This document shows, piece by piece, positions 9,483 through 18,108 of a stretch of DNA of 64,000 nucleotides. Numbering within the stretch: the first letter of the stretch is position 1; every line of letters starts with the position of its first letter. The stretch is taken from NCBI GenBank assembly GCA_021779935.1, contig JAJXZT010000001.1, positions 124,001-188,000 on the forward strand. Reading direction: 5' to 3'. The notes beneath the pieces are model-generated. The model did no database searches. It was not told the origin of the DNA and saw only the letters and a list, made by a program, of their open reading frames with translations. This DNA comes from Acidobacteriota bacterium (GTDB taxonomy: Bacteria > Acidobacteriota > Terriglobia > Terriglobales > Acidobacteriaceae). The translations under genes and the position numbers were made by a program.

Positions 9483-10592
9483 TTACATCCCAGCCTTCGT
9501 CAGCAGGATGATCCACGCCGGAGCCTTGGCCTTCGAGGTTCGCGACATGCTCTTGTAAACCTGCGCATATCCTTTGTCCACCGCCGTCACCATTGCATAC
9601 ACGGTCACACTCGTCGCCGGGTCCCACCGGCCCGAGAATCCTTTTTCACCCGCTGCCGCTCTCTCCGCATCAAAACGCACCAGCGAGCGCACAAACTCAT
9701 CGTGCGTCTTCGCCCCCGTCGCATAAGGTGTCAACCAGTTGACCGCTTGCGCCACGGACGCTCCCTCGCGCGGCTGGTAGTGGAACCAGTCTTCCCCGTG
9801 CGCCTTTGCGGCCAGTGAAGCCGTCACCAGTGGTTCCAGGTCATACGTTACGTAATGCAGCGCGTCGCGCTTGTAGAAATCCACCACGGATCCATCCGGC
9901 CTTATGTTGACTTCCACTTGTCTCTGAAACGCCTTGCGAGCGCGACCAATCAGCCCTTCGTCTCCCGTTTCAAACGCGGCCAGTGTGATCAGCTTCACCC
10001 GATGGCTCTGCCAGTTCGCATTGTCTTCCACTCTCTGTTTCGCAATTCTGTCCAGATACCCTTCCGCCATCGCACGTAGAAATCCATCCATCTTCTGCTG
10101 CAACTTCACAGGCAGACTGGCGCGCGTCAGGTCATACCCTATAATCACCGCGTCGAACCGTGTCTCGTCGATCGGATTGAAACTGATCTGGTACGTCGAC
10201 AGCCACGCCGACAGATACCGGGCTTCGCCATTCAGGTAGCGCCTCTCTCCGGTCAACCGGTACGCCAAACCCAGGTCGCGCATTGTCTCGAAATCCTTGG
10301 CGGCCTTCAGGCTCTCGTCCCGTATCCCCTGGTGCGGCAGCGTTCCCTCCGTATGAATCCGCGGCAGCGCTCCGGGCTTCCTCGCCAAACCCTTATCGGC
10401 CTCGCGAATCACCGCCTTCGCCTGCGACGTTTCCACCTGCGACTTCAATCGAGCCGCAACCCTTGGCGACACCAGCGCAAATGGCTGACTGTTGCCCTTC
10501 GTCGCCCCGGTCGTCACGGCCGGCACCCCCAACAACAGTAGAAACATCAGCCACGCAACGGCAGCATTCACTCCACAGACTCGCTTCCGCAC
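9483..10592 (-). CDS. Divergent alginate lyase-domain (PL5-like) secreted protein
   Basis: 369 residues from a GTG at 10592 with GGGAGG just upstream; this start gives a good signal peptide (VRKRVCGVNAAVAWLMFLLLLG). The frame is open to a TTG at 10682. The alpha-toroid pattern of the alginate lyase domain is recognisable: DNANWQSHR followed by ITLAAFETGD, and later KRDALHYVTYDLEPLV, matching the usual R...HYS.FNLEAL block. In PL5 enzymes the catalytic motif is NNH; here the corresponding site reads DNANWQSH, so the His is displaced or lost. I infer a periplasmic polysaccharide-binding or lyase protein; activity and substrate are uncertain. Confidence 0.65.
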   Translation of the reverse strand: MRKRVCGVNAAVAWLMFLLLLGVPAVTTGATKGNSQPFALVSPRVAARLKSQVETSQAKAVIREADKGLARKPGALPRIHTEGTLPHQGIRDESLKAAKDFETMRDLGLAYRLTGERRYLNGEARYLSAWLSTYQISFNPIDETRFDAVIIGYDLTRASLPVKLQQKMDGFLRAMAEGYLDRIAKQRVEDNANWQSHRVKLITLAAFETGDEGLIGRARKAFQRQVEVNIRPDGSVVDFYKRDALHYVTYDLEPLVTASLAAKAHGEDWFHYQPREGASVAQAVNWLTPYATGAKTHDEFVRSLVRFDAERAAAGEKGFSGRWDPATSVTVYAMVTAVDKGYAQVYKSMSRTSKAKAPAWIILLTKAGM

Positions 10593-10797
10593 ACACCCTC
10601 CCGATCGCCGCAAAATCCACAGCGCACCAGTGTATGAACGAAGCGTCCACTTGTATAGCAAACGAGATCCCACCGTACTCAACTAGCGCCGTTGCGATCA
10701 ATTTGCAGGACCACGCTGGAAAAAGCGACGCGGCCCTCATGACCGGAGGTGCCATTGCCAATGCAAAGACCGTCAGCCCCGCAGGAACCCTTCACTC

Positions 10798-11133
10798 TCA
10801 CAAATGTGAGTATGCGCTTACGACGGTTCCCGACTCCGGATCAAGGTCATACACTCTTCCCTCAACATCAAACAGCCTCACAAAGTTCCCTGCGTTCCGG
10901 ACGCGAACAAAATGTCTCCTGTTCAGCAGATGTCCTGTCGATTGCATACGCCATAAAAATCGTCCTTCGCAGTCCACTGCGCACACGTTCTCGTTGAGGG
11001 TGCGGTCCGTGGGAGCTTTCATGCGCACCACAATGACATTCCCTGCTTCGATTACCTCGCAAATTTGCGAATCGAATGCCACGCTCTTCCCGGATGGCAA
11101 TTCCATCGTGTTCCCTTGTACTTTGAATTCCAT
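10798..11133 (-). CDS. Conserved-looking hypothetical protein, 111 aa
   Basis: The likely start is the ATG at 11133 (MEFKVQGNTMELPSGKSVAF), preceded by GGGGAC; the frame extends further upstream without a ribosome site. The sequence alternates strand-forming residues and turns (VIVVRMK, FLWRMQ, FVRLFDVEGRVYDLDPESG), suggesting a small beta-sheet or partial propeller fold. There is no signal peptide and there are no membrane spans. It lies 118 bases downstream of the next minus-strand gene and could be co-transcribed with it. I do not recognise the family. Confidence 0.6.
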   Translation of the reverse strand: MEFKVQGNTMELPSGKSVAFDSQICEVIEAGNVIVVRMKAPTDRTLNENVCAVDCEGRFLWRMQSTGHLLNRRHFVRVRNAGNFVRLFDVEGRVYDLDPESGTVVSAYSHL

Positions 11134-11251
11134 GGCTCGGTCCCCTTTTCTACAAATCATCTGGGTAACTTCTCGGGACCTTCTAGCGGCTTCACGTCGG
11201 GTCCAGGAACGGCATGTACCTGTCTGCCATCGTGGCGCCGCACGCATTCGG

Positions 11252-11803
11252 TCATTCGACGAAGGTCACATTTTCTTTCCGCAAATCAGATGGCATTTCC
11301 CCCGCAGTGAGGTATCCGTACCCCGCACAGACCCCGAAGTCGGGCATGCCCAGGGCCTTGATCAGAGCCAGGTGCTGCTCAAAGGCAAACACGTATTCCT
11401 TCCTGCCGCGCAGAATGTTCTCAATTTCCTCTGCGGCGGCATTCGCTGACATCGTCGATGCAAGCAGCGCCGCATTTCCGCCGGCCGGCGGCAGATCCGT
11501 CCCGTCGAAGTACCCCGGCCGCGAATCGTATTCATCGACCATCCTCACCGGTGTATGCAGCGAATACCACAGCATGTCGTCATCGTGATTGAGCACCGCC
11601 CATGCAGGCACATCCAGACCGGATGACAGAAGCTGTGCCAACGCTCCCAGTACGTTTACGTCCTGCTCATCGCACTCTGCGTCCCAGATCACTGTGTAGT
11701 CGTTCACCGTGGGAGAAATCGCTGCTCTTCTCCCTCGCATCGCTTCAACTATCTTGTCGTGGTCCGGTCCGTAGACTGTGATGTTCGTATAAAAGTTCCC
11801 CAT
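11252..11803 (-). CDS. Hypothetical protein, 183 aa
   Basis: The start is taken at the ATG at 11803 (MGNFYTNITVYGPDHDKIVEAM), with a GGAAAG site nine bases upstream; an in-frame ATG lies at 11827. The N-terminus has a ferredoxin-like beta-alpha-beta look. The remainder is acidic with no transmembrane segment or signal. The opening NFYTNITVYGP...VEAMRG is typical of small proteins found beside effector or immunity-like genes, but no toxin partner is seen here. Together with the 111-aa neighbour it may form a two-gene unit of unknown role. Confidence 0.6.
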   Translation of the reverse strand: MGNFYTNITVYGPDHDKIVEAMRGRRAAISPTVNDYTVIWDAECDEQDVNVLGALAQLLSSGLDVPAWAVLNHDDDMLWYSLHTPVRMVDEYDSRPGYFDGTDLPPAGGNAALLASTMSANAAAEEIENILRGRKEYVFAFEQHLALIKALGMPDFGVCAGYGYLTAGEMPSDLRKENVTFVE

Positions 11804-12149
11804 GTTCGCTCTTTCCTTCTCGGCCAATCTCTGAGCCGAACTTCTTCGCTGGCATTGGCGTCAGTTGCCGCTTCCCCGCGCACGATGAATTGTCGGACCA
11901 TTTGCTCGTCACCGTTGCTAATGTCGCCATATGTTCGGACTCTGGAACACTCTTTGGTAACCACCGGAAATGGGTATGGCGGAAACTGCTGAGGCGGAAT
12001 TTAGAGGATGAAACAACGCCGTCGCCGGATGAAGAACGAGGCTTGAACTTCTTTCGTAAGGAGCGTAATGACGATCACTCGCAGGCAAAATCCTGATACC
12101 GGCCTTCGCGGGATGTCAGAACCCTCTCCACTTGAAACTCGAAACTGTC
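11804..12149. other. Intergenic region (346 bases)
   Basis: No supported gene. It includes upstream sequence for the 183-aa hypothetical protein and the 3' flank of the GAF-SpoIIE gene, ending in a short GAAAC repeat (12131-12148). Short open frames here have neither ribosome sites nor recognisable protein character. Confidence 0.5.
12131..12148 (+). repeat. Degenerate GAAAC array, copy 1
   Basis: Two units, TTGAAACT and CGAAACT, directly after the stop codon of the GAF-SpoIIE gene. Longer arrays of the same unit lie at 13585, 16424 and 17284. Confidence 0.5.
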
Positions 12150-13409
12150 CTATGCGCTTCGCAGAAGAATCACCGTAGCATCGTCGCCTTGCGCGCGCCC
12201 ACCGCGGAATTCGCGGATTGCTTCAATCAGTTTGGGCACGCTGCAATCGTGCGTCCCCACGAATTCCACCAGTCGCGCAGCCCCGAATTCCTCGTCTTCC
12301 CGGTTCAGTTCTTCCGAGATTCCGTCCGTGTACAGCAGCAGCCGGAAATTGTGGCACAGCGTCACCGTGTGTTCCGTGAACCCGCCGGGCAACAATCCAA
12401 GCGGCATCCCCGCATCCGCATGCAGCGGACGGACATCCGTTCCATGGCACAGCAGCGGCCACGGGTGCCCGGCACTGGCAAACGTCAGTGTCCTCCGCGC
12501 CGGGTCGAGAACCGCGTAAATCATCGTGACATAGCGGCCGGTCGCGAAATCGGAGAGTAGCATCTGGTTCACCCGCGCCAGCATCTCCCCCGGACCGCTG
12601 ACCAGCGGCGCCAGCGAGCGCACGATGCCGCGCGTCGCCGACATTAGCAGCGCTGCCGGCATCCCCTTGCCTGAAACGTCCGCCAGCACAATTCCCCACC
12701 GCCCGTCGCCGAGCGGAAGGTAGTCATACCAGTCGCCACCCACCGCGTCCGCGGGCACGCATTCGGCTTCCAGCTTGAAGCCTGGCAGTTCCGGAGCGGA
12801 ATGCGGCAGCAGGTTCTGCTGGATGCGCTGACTCTCTTCGCGCTCTTCCTGCAGGCGATGCGCTTGTTGTCTTTCGTGCCGCACACGCTGCGCGTTGTCG
12901 ATCGCAACGCCAATGTGTTCGGCGAGTGCTTTCAGGATTTCGATTTGCGCCCGCGGGAATGCGTCGAGCTCATGGTGCGAGGCGTTAAAGACCCCGAGTA
13001 TGCGATTCCCCGACTTGAGCGGCAGTGCGATTTCCGAACGCGTCTCCGGTTCGCACGCCTTGTACAGCAGTTCCTGCGACACGTCCGGCGCATAGTAGGC
13101 CCTCCCGCTGGCCACCACTTGGGCTGACAGGCCTTCGTGCACCGGCCACCGGTCACCCTTCGTCGAGCTTGTGCAACCGTGCACCGCCGCCACCTGGAAC
13201 TGCTCGCCCTCCACCAGCAGGATCATCGATTCGATGCACCCGAAATCCACCGCGATGCGATGCACCACTGTTTCCAGAAGCTCGTCCAGTTCCAGGATTG
13301 ACCCTATTTGTTGTGCCGCTTTTTGTACCGCCATCAGGGCGTCTACGCGCCGCTGTTCAAAGATCGCCACTTGCGCCGGCTGAGGAACTCGGCTGGAGAT
13401 TGTGGACAT
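12150..13409 (-). CDS. GAF domain + SpoIIE/PP2C serine phosphatase (RsbU-like)
   Basis: 419 residues from an ATG at 13409 with an AGGAGG site; the frame remains open upstream, but that part runs through the tRNA-Leu gene and is not coding. Residues about 25-185 are a GAF domain (ILELDELLETVV ... IGVAIDNAQ). A coiled-coil linker rich in Arg, Gln and Glu follows (RQQAHRLQEEREESQRIQ). Residues about 210-418 are a PP2C-type SpoIIE domain with VGGDWYD and VLADVSGKGMPAAL metal-binding motifs, LLYTDGISEE and a terminal GDDATVILL. This layout fits a signal-controlled phosphatase of an anti-sigma antagonist. No partner kinase or STAS protein is nearby. Confidence 0.92.
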   Translation of the reverse strand: MSTISSRVPQPAQVAIFEQRRVDALMAVQKAAQQIGSILELDELLETVVHRIAVDFGCIESMILLVEGEQFQVAAVHGCTSSTKGDRWPVHEGLSAQVVASGRAYYAPDVSQELLYKACEPETRSEIALPLKSGNRILGVFNASHHELDAFPRAQIEILKALAEHIGVAIDNAQRVRHERQQAHRLQEEREESQRIQQNLLPHSAPELPGFKLEAECVPADAVGGDWYDYLPLGDGRWGIVLADVSGKGMPAALLMSATRGIVRSLAPLVSGPGEMLARVNQMLLSDFATGRYVTMIYAVLDPARRTLTFASAGHPWPLLCHGTDVRPLHADAGMPLGLLPGGFTEHTVTLCHNFRLLLYTDGISEELNREDEEFGAARLVEFVGTHDCSVPKLIEAIREFRGGRAQGDDATVILLRSA

Positions 13410-13539
13410 GATCGAGCCCTCCTGGTTTTTATTGGATTTGTAAGTGGCACGGCCGGATGCGGAATTGATTACCGCCGCGCTGCTATTGCGGCCCAATTCC
13501 CTCTCTGCAACTTCCCGCGCAGGGCTGACCGCCGGGCGC

Positions 13540-13576
13540 CCCACGTTCGCGGCCCGCAGTTGGCCGATAACGTGGG
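13540..13576 (+). repeat. 37-nt hairpin repeat, copy A
   Basis: CCCACGTT / AACGTGGG outer arms (8 bp), a two-base internal mismatch, a 5-bp inner stem CGGCC / GGCCG, and a 7-base loop CGCAGTT. It is identical to copy B at 19381 except for three loop bases. It lies between the GAF-SpoIIE gene and tRNA-Leu, in intergenic sequence. The flank GCCGGGCGCC just upstream is also nearly conserved in copy C. Confidence 0.8.
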
Positions 13577-13584
13577 TTCGTTCC

Positions 13585-13615
13585 TTCTCGAAACTGCCGA
13601 AACCTTCGAAACTGC
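13585..13615 (+). repeat. Degenerate GAAAC array, copy 2
   Basis: Three units with the core CGAAAC, spaced 9-10 bases apart, immediately beside the 3' end of the minus-strand tRNA-Leu gene, where the sequence then runs into a T tract on the plus strand. Confidence 0.55.
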
Positions 13616-13619
13616 TTTT

Positions 13620-13708
13620 TGGTGCCGGGAGGGGGAATCGAACCCCCACAGTCCTTTCGGACCTGCGGATTTTAAGTCCGCTGCGTCTGCCAGTTTCGCC
13701 ATCCCGGC
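13620..13708 (-). tRNA. tRNA-Leu (anticodon UAA), CCA encoded
   Basis: Read on the minus strand, the acceptor arms GCCGGGA / TCCCGGC pair fully and the 3' CCA is encoded. The anticodon arm is GCGGA-CTTAAAA-TCCGC with anticodon TAA. A long class II variable arm (AGGTCCGAAAGGACT) is present, as required for leucine, and the T arm is GGGGG-TTCGATT-CCCCC. Length is 89 bases with CCA. Confidence 0.97.
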
Positions 13709-13795
13709 TCACCGCTATTGTAACTTGCCGCACGATTGCGCACGTTTTCAAACGCCAGTCATGGTCGTCTTCATTCTGAATTCTGATTACGGGTT

Positions 13796-13823
13796 TTGCA
13801 GTCGGGCGTTCCCGTACTATACT
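13796..13823 (+). promoter_or_regulatory. Sigma-70-type promoter for zinc-ribbon membrane protein
   Basis: TTGCAG at 13796-13801, a 16-base spacer and TATACT at 13818-13823, which is 53 bases upstream of the ATG at 13876. Good matches to both boxes. Confidence 0.55.
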
Positions 13824-13875
13824 TTTGCTCCGTTGAGGACTAATTGCCGCCTCATCAGGATGTACTGGTTCTCTC

Positions 13876-14595
13876 ATGTCCTTTCCCGGCTTCTCCATTC
13901 TCAATTCCAAGCGCGCTCGATGCCCGGCGTGTGGCCGCCCGATTCCCATCGAAGCCATTCGCGTTGCCGCTCCGTTCTCTTGCATCGGCTGTCGAACCCA
14001 TCTCAGTGTGAAGCCTTTGTACAGACGGCTGATTCTGCTCCTTGCCGCCGCCATCAGTTTCTGGGCCGCACTCATTGTCTCTTCCGGAGCTCTTTTCATA
14101 CTTTGCTGGCCCGTATTCTGCTTCTTTGCGCTCATCTTTATCCCTAATATCCTTAAGGTCTTTCTTCCGCCCGGGCTCATCCTCGCCGCCGACTACGATC
14201 CGCACAATCGCGGTTTTTTCCGCCGCAACCTCTCTTACTTTCTGACCATCTGGTTAACCATCGGCTTCAGCATGATCATCACGGGTGCTTTCTTTGGACT
14301 CGGAGGCATCGCCGTGGGGGCCTCCTCTTCTGATCTCCACTTTCTTCTCGATGTGCTGACGTCCCCGGTCCACGACTTCGGTCCTGCCTTTGTCCTCACT
14401 ACTCGCAGCAGCTTTCTCACGGTCTGCTCCGTCATCTTTGCCAATGCATTTTTCTGGACACTCCTTATTGGTCCAGTCACTCAATTCGTGCACGCCATGC
14501 TTCACAGAAGTCGCGTCACCGAACTGGGACTCAGCGGTTCCACCGTTCTCCAGGATGATGATGATCAAATCGAGGATCGATATGTTGACCGATGA
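13876..14595 (+). CDS. Zinc-ribbon membrane protein of unknown function
   Basis: 239 residues. The N-terminus has two CxxC knuckles (C16/C19 and C36/C39; CPACGRP and CIGCR), a compact zinc ribbon. At least four long hydrophobic stretches follow, starting near residues 50, 70, 120 and 190. The tail is acidic (DDDDQIED). I infer an inner-membrane protein with a cytosolic zinc ribbon. It resembles generic bacterial zinc-ribbon membrane proteins, and no pathway is suggested by its neighbours. A promoter-like pair of boxes lies just upstream. Confidence 0.75.
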   Translation: MSFPGFSILNSKRARCPACGRPIPIEAIRVAAPFSCIGCRTHLSVKPLYRRLILLLAAAISFWAALIVSSGALFILCWPVFCFFALIFIPNILKVFLPPGLILAADYDPHNRGFFRRNLSYFLTIWLTIGFSMIITGAFFGLGGIAVGASSSDLHFLLDVLTSPVHDFGPAFVLTTRSSFLTVCSVIFANAFFWTLLIGPVTQFVHAMLHRSRVTELGLSGSTVLQDDDDQIEDRYVDR

Positions 14596-14651
14596 CAGCC
14601 GTCGACAGCCTGTTCCGCACCGAGCATATCGTTGGTAACAACATCTCTCCC

Positions 14652-14680
14652 TTCGCATTCCTCCCCGTTCCCGGTAAAAT
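14652..14680 (+). promoter_or_regulatory. Possible promoter for the flavoprotein gene
   Basis: TTCGCA at 14652-14657, 17 bases, then TAAAAT at 14675-14680. The -35 box is weak and the -10 box good. The start codon lies 52 bases downstream. Confidence 0.4.
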
Positions 14681-14731
14681 AGCCAAGTCGCTTTCCACGT
14701 CATCATCGCAACCATTGGGGATGCACCCACT

Positions 14732-16327
14732 TTGAATAACACACGCCAGAAGACTGCCGTCATCATCGGAGCGGGTCCCGCCGGACTCACGGCCGCTTAC
14801 GAACTTCTCACCCGTTCCGACGTCAAGCCCATCGTGCTCGAGAAGAGCTCCTACATGGGCGGCATCTCCCGCACCGTCAATTACAAGGGCAACCGCATCG
14901 ACATCGGCGGCCATCGCTTCTTCTCCAAAAGCGACCGCGTCATGGACTGGTGGCTCCAGCACATGCCGCCTGCCGACCCTTCCGCCGCCGGACAAACCAT
15001 TGCCTATCAGAATCGTCAGCGCGAAGTTCCCGCCGCAGCCACACCGGCGAATGCCGATGCCGTCATGCTGCTTCGCGAGCGCAAGTCGCGCATCTATTTC
15101 CTGCGTAAGTTCTTCGAGTACCCCATCACTCTCAGCGCGCAGACGCTCCGCAACCTCGGCCTCGTCCGCACCATAAAAATCGGCTTCAGCTATCTTTGGA
15201 CCGCGCTCTTTCCGCCGCGTCACGTCGACAACCTTGAGCAGTTTTTCATCAGCCGCTTCGGCAATGAGCTCTATCTCACCTTCTTCAAGTCCTACACCGA
15301 GAAGGTCTGGGGCGTTCCCTGTCACGAGATCAGCGCCGAGTGGGGCGCGCAACGCATCAAGGGTCTTTCCATCACCAAGACCGTGATGCACATGCTCAAA
15401 AAAACCTTCTCCCGCGCCCGGGACATCCGCCAGAAGGACACCGAGACTTCGCTCATCGAGCAGTTCCTCTATCCCAAGCTCGGCCCCGGACAGCTCTGGG
15501 AAGTTGTTGCGGAAAAAATCAAGGCGCTTGGCGGCGAGATCATCACCGAGTTCGATGTCGACAAACTCCACGCCGATGGCAACCGCCTCGTCTCTCTCTC
15601 CGGACGCGACAAAGCCGGCAATCGCCGCGACTTCGCCGGTGATTACTTCTTCTCCACCATGCCCGTACAGGAGTTAATCAACTCCCTCGATGCCCCCGTG
15701 CCCGTCGACGTTCGCGAGGTCAGCGACGGCCTCCAGTATCGCGACTTCATCACCGTCGGCCTCCTCCTCAACCGCCTTACCGTCGTCGATAAGGACAACC
15801 CCAAGACGCTCATCAAGGACAACTGGATTTACATCCAGGAACCCGACGTCACCGCTGGTCGTCTTCAGATCTTCAACAACTGGAGTCCCTACCTCGTCCG
15901 CGATCCCAACACTGTCTGGATCGGCGTCGAGTACTTCTGCTATGAAACCGATGCCATGTGGAAACTCTCCGACGCCGACATGGCTGCCCTCGCCAAGCAG
16001 GAGCTTGAGCGGATCGGCATCATCCGCCAGTCCGATGTCCTCGATTCCACCGTCATCCGCGTCCCCAAAACCTATCCCGCATACTTCGGCACCTATACGC
16101 GTTTTGACGAAATTCGCGCCTTCGTTGATCGCTTCGAGAACCTCTTCCTCGTCGGTCGCAACGGCATGCACAAGTACAACAATCAGGATCACTCCATGCT
16201 CACCGCCATGACCTCCGTCGACAACATCATCGCCGGACGCACCGACAAGTCCAACATCTGGGCCGTGAACACTGAGATGGAATACCACGAGGAAAAGGAA
16301 GGCGCCGAGAAACAGCCCGCCTCCTGA
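14732..16327 (+). CDS. FAD-dependent oxidoreductase, UDP-galactopyranose mutase/amine oxidase-like
   Basis: 531 residues from a TTG at 14732; the ATG at 14721 is out of frame and stops at once. The N-terminal dinucleotide-binding motif is clear ([17 protein letters not shown], then [10 protein letters not shown] with the ribose-binding Glu). GGHRFFSKS follows, as in UGM-like and protoporphyrinogen-oxidase-like proteins. The middle has [20 protein letters not shown], and the C-terminus has the second FAD contact [19 protein letters not shown]. Proteins of this type sit in polysaccharide gene sets, where they rearrange or oxidise nucleotide sugars. The exact reaction cannot be assigned, and no glycosyltransferase is adjacent. 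Confidence 0.88.
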   Translation: MNNTRQKTAVIIGAGPAGLTAAYELLTRSDVKPIVLEKSSYMGGISRTVNYKGNRIDIGGHRFFSKSDRVMDWWLQHMPPADPSAAGQTIAYQNRQREVPAAATPANADAVMLLRERKSRIYFLRKFFEYPITLSAQTLRNLGLVRTIKIGFSYLWTALFPPRHVDNLEQFFISRFGNELYLTFFKSYTEKVWGVPCHEISAEWGAQRIKGLSITKTVMHMLKKTFSRARDIRQKDTETSLIEQFLYPKLGPGQLWEVVAEKIKALGGEIITEFDVDKLHADGNRLVSLSGRDKAGNRRDFAGDYFFSTMPVQELINSLDAPVPVDVREVSDGLQYRDFITVGLLLNRLTVVDKDNPKTLIKDNWIYIQEPDVTAGRLQIFNNWSPYLVRDPNTVWIGVEYFCYETDAMWKLSDADMAALAKQELERIGIIRQSDVLDSTVIRVPKTYPAYFGTYTRFDEIRAFVDRFENLFLVGRNGMHKYNNQDHSMLTAMTSVDNIIAGRTDKSNIWAVNTEMEYHEEKEGAEKQPAS

Positions 16328-16423
16328 TGCCGTTCAGTATCTCAAGCATTACATTAACTAATGTCTGGAATTAATTGTGAAATATGTCGCGTGCCTTTCG
16401 CGACAGGGTGGGGTTTTTGTTTT

Positions 16424-16455
16424 TCTCGAAACTCGAAACTTGAAACTCGAAACTT
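16424..16455 (+). repeat. Degenerate GAAAC array, copy 3
   Basis: Four units, CGAAACT, CGAAACT, TGAAACT and CGAAACT, with a near-regular 7-8-base period. It sits between the 3' ends of the flavoprotein and the convergent membrane-protein gene. Confidence 0.65.
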
Positions 16456-16468
16456 CTTTCGCCCCGCT

Positions 16469-17179
16469 CTACGACGGAATCCTCTCGTTCCCCGTCCGCC
16501 GCCCTACCATTTCCACCGGCTTCCTCGTTCGTTCCGTCAGCAGCTTCTGGAACTCTTCCGGGCCTTCGTATATCCCCGAGTGCCGGATGGTTCTCCCCGC
16601 GCCTTTCACCGTCGTCACTCCGTCGCTCACCGCCACCGAATCAACCGCGTCATACGGAATCCTCTTCGTCCCGCACAGCCGCGTCCGTTGCGTGATTCCA
16701 CCTGCATCGCAGCGAATCGCATGGGGCCACAGGTAGAACGCCAGGAACGCTACCGCCGCCGTTAACAGTTGAATCCAGTGGGGATAATGTTGCCGCTCGA
16801 AGTCGACCGCTGCTGGAAGATTCTCGCGCCGGAAAACCCACGTCAGCCCCAGCGAGAATCCTGCCGCCACAATCAGCAGAATCTGCACCGGCTTGATGGC
16901 CGCAAACACGCGCGCCCCGCCAACCGCTTCCGCTCCATGCCGCTGCAGGTCGGTTCGCGTCGACAGAAACACTGCCCAGTACCACACCGCCGCCAGCACG
17001 CTTCCGAACTCCAGCGGCACCTGCCAGTTCACATCCCACGCCCCGTGCAGCAGACGATTCAGTACCGCCGCCGACGCCACCATCGCGCACACGCTCGCCA
17101 GCAGAATCGCCGACGACCGCGCCGCCACCTGCGAACTCACCCGGAATTTGCTCCAGCCTGTGGAAGTTGAAGAGGTCAT
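16469..17179 (-). CDS. Membrane protein with C-terminal PH-like domain, unknown function
   Basis: 236 residues from the ATG at 17179 ([12 protein letters not shown]); an in-frame upstream extension to 17251 is possible. Four hydrophobic segments occupy residues about 20-145. The C-terminal part ([33 protein letters not shown]) resembles the PH-like domain of bacterial membrane proteins, in which a short strand pattern ends with the phrase IPYDAV. I infer an inner-membrane protein with a cytosolic PH-like head. It is convergent to the flavoprotein and divergent to ssb. Confidence 0.65.
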   Translation of the reverse strand: MTSSTSTGWSKFRVSSQVAARSSAILLASVCAMVASAAVLNRLLHGAWDVNWQVPLEFGSVLAAVWYWAVFLSTRTDLQRHGAEAVGGARVFAAIKPVQILLIVAAGFSLGLTWVFRRENLPAAVDFERQHYPHWIQLLTAAVAFLAFYLWPHAIRCDAGGITQRTRLCGTKRIPYDAVDSVAVSDGVTTVKGAGRTIRHSGIYEGPEEFQKLLTERTRKPVEMVGRRTGNERIPS

Positions 17180-17283
17180 TTCGATCACCAGCGGCCCTCG
17201 CAGCGATACGATTTTATCCCGAACCGCCCCCGCTCGCCGAGGAACAACCAATTCCTTCTCCGTGTTGATCCTTGTTTTTGCCT

Positions 17284-17320
17284 TTCGAAACCTCCGAAAC
17301 GTCCGAAACCTTTGAAACCT
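17284..17320 (+). repeat. Degenerate GAAAC array, copy 4
   Basis: Four units with cores CGAAACC, CGAAACG, CGAAACC and TGAAACC, 8-9 bases apart, in the divergent gap upstream of ssb. Confidence 0.6.
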
Positions 17321-17374
17321 CTTCTCCCCCCTGTTACACTGCCCTATTCAAACTGCATCCGTGCGAGGCACTAT

Positions 17375-17854
17375 ATGGCGAAGAGCGTTAACAAGGTCAT
17401 TCTCATCGGCAATCTTGGCAAGGACCCCGAACTCAAGTACACCGGCGGTGGAACGGCGGTCGCAAAGTTCACGATCGCAACCAACGAGCGCTTCAAGGAC
17501 AAGGAAGGCAACTGGCAGGACCGCACCGAATGGCACAACATCACCTGTTGGCAGCGGTTGGCGGAAATCGCCAGCGAATACCTCAAGAAAGGCCGCACCG
17601 TCTACATCGAAGGCAGCCTCCGCACTGACAGTTGGGATGACAAGCAGAGCGGCCAGAAGCGCTATTCCACCTACGTCGTCGCCAACGATCTCGTCCTCCT
17701 CGGTGGACGCGGCGAACCCGGCGAAGGCGGCGGCTCTGGCGGTGGACGCTCGCGCGGTGCAGCTGCTTCCAACGACTTCGATCAGCGCGGCCCCGACACC
17801 GAATCCGCTCCCGCCAACCACACCGAAATCACCGACGACGACATCCCGTTCTAG
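17375..17854 (+). CDS. ssb: Single-stranded DNA-binding protein
   Basis: 159 residues from the ATG at 17375; the frame is open upstream, but [19 protein letters not shown] is the canonical start. The OB fold spans residues 1-112 with typical blocks [30 protein letters not shown] and [12 protein letters not shown] Gly- and Asp-rich flexible linker follows, ending in the acidic tip DDDIPF that recruits partner proteins. SSB coats single-stranded DNA in replication and repair. No second replication gene is adjacent. Confidence 0.97.
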   Translation: MAKSVNKVILIGNLGKDPELKYTGGGTAVAKFTIATNERFKDKEGNWQDRTEWHNITCWQRLAEIASEYLKKGRTVYIEGSLRTDSWDDKQSGQKRYSTYVVANDLVLLGGRGEPGEGGGSGGGRSRGAAASNDFDQRGPDTESAPANHTEITDDDIPF

Positions 17855-17887
17855 CACTGCAGGGGATATTCACGATCTGAAAGGGTG

Positions 17888-17913
17888 CCCCGTCCTAGCT
17901 CAGCTAGGGCGGG
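17888..17913 (+). terminator. Hairpin terminator downstream of ssb
   Basis: CCCGTCCTAGCT / AGCTAGGGCGGG arms (one G-T pair), followed by CTCTTTGC. It lies 33 bases after the ssb stop codon. Confidence 0.6.
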
Positions 17914-18108
17914 CTCTTTGCTTGCGCCTTGTCCCTCTGACCTGCCCCCGCAATCTCCGCCGCCAACGCCGGCATCCTCGTCCATGCGACTTCCCCGACG
18001 CACCCGCTCCCAGCCACGTAACCGCGCCTCAAGCCGCGTGTTGATATCTCCCCGAAATGGTAATCGAGGCCAATCGTAATCTGGAATTTCCAGCGCAATC
18101 AGGGTAAG

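Noticed and set aside
13410-14180. N-terminal extension of the GAF-SpoIIE gene
   Set aside because: It would run through the tRNA-Leu gene and hairpin copy A; the ATG at 13409 has a strong ribosome site.
14531-15571. Open frame of 346 codons on the minus strand opposite the flavoprotein
   Set aside because: Low-complexity Asp/Glu/Gly translation mirroring the real gene.
17888-17913. CTAGCTCAGCTAGG as a tRNA D-arm fragment
   Set aside because: No acceptor, anticodon or T arm around it; it is the centre of a terminator hairpin.
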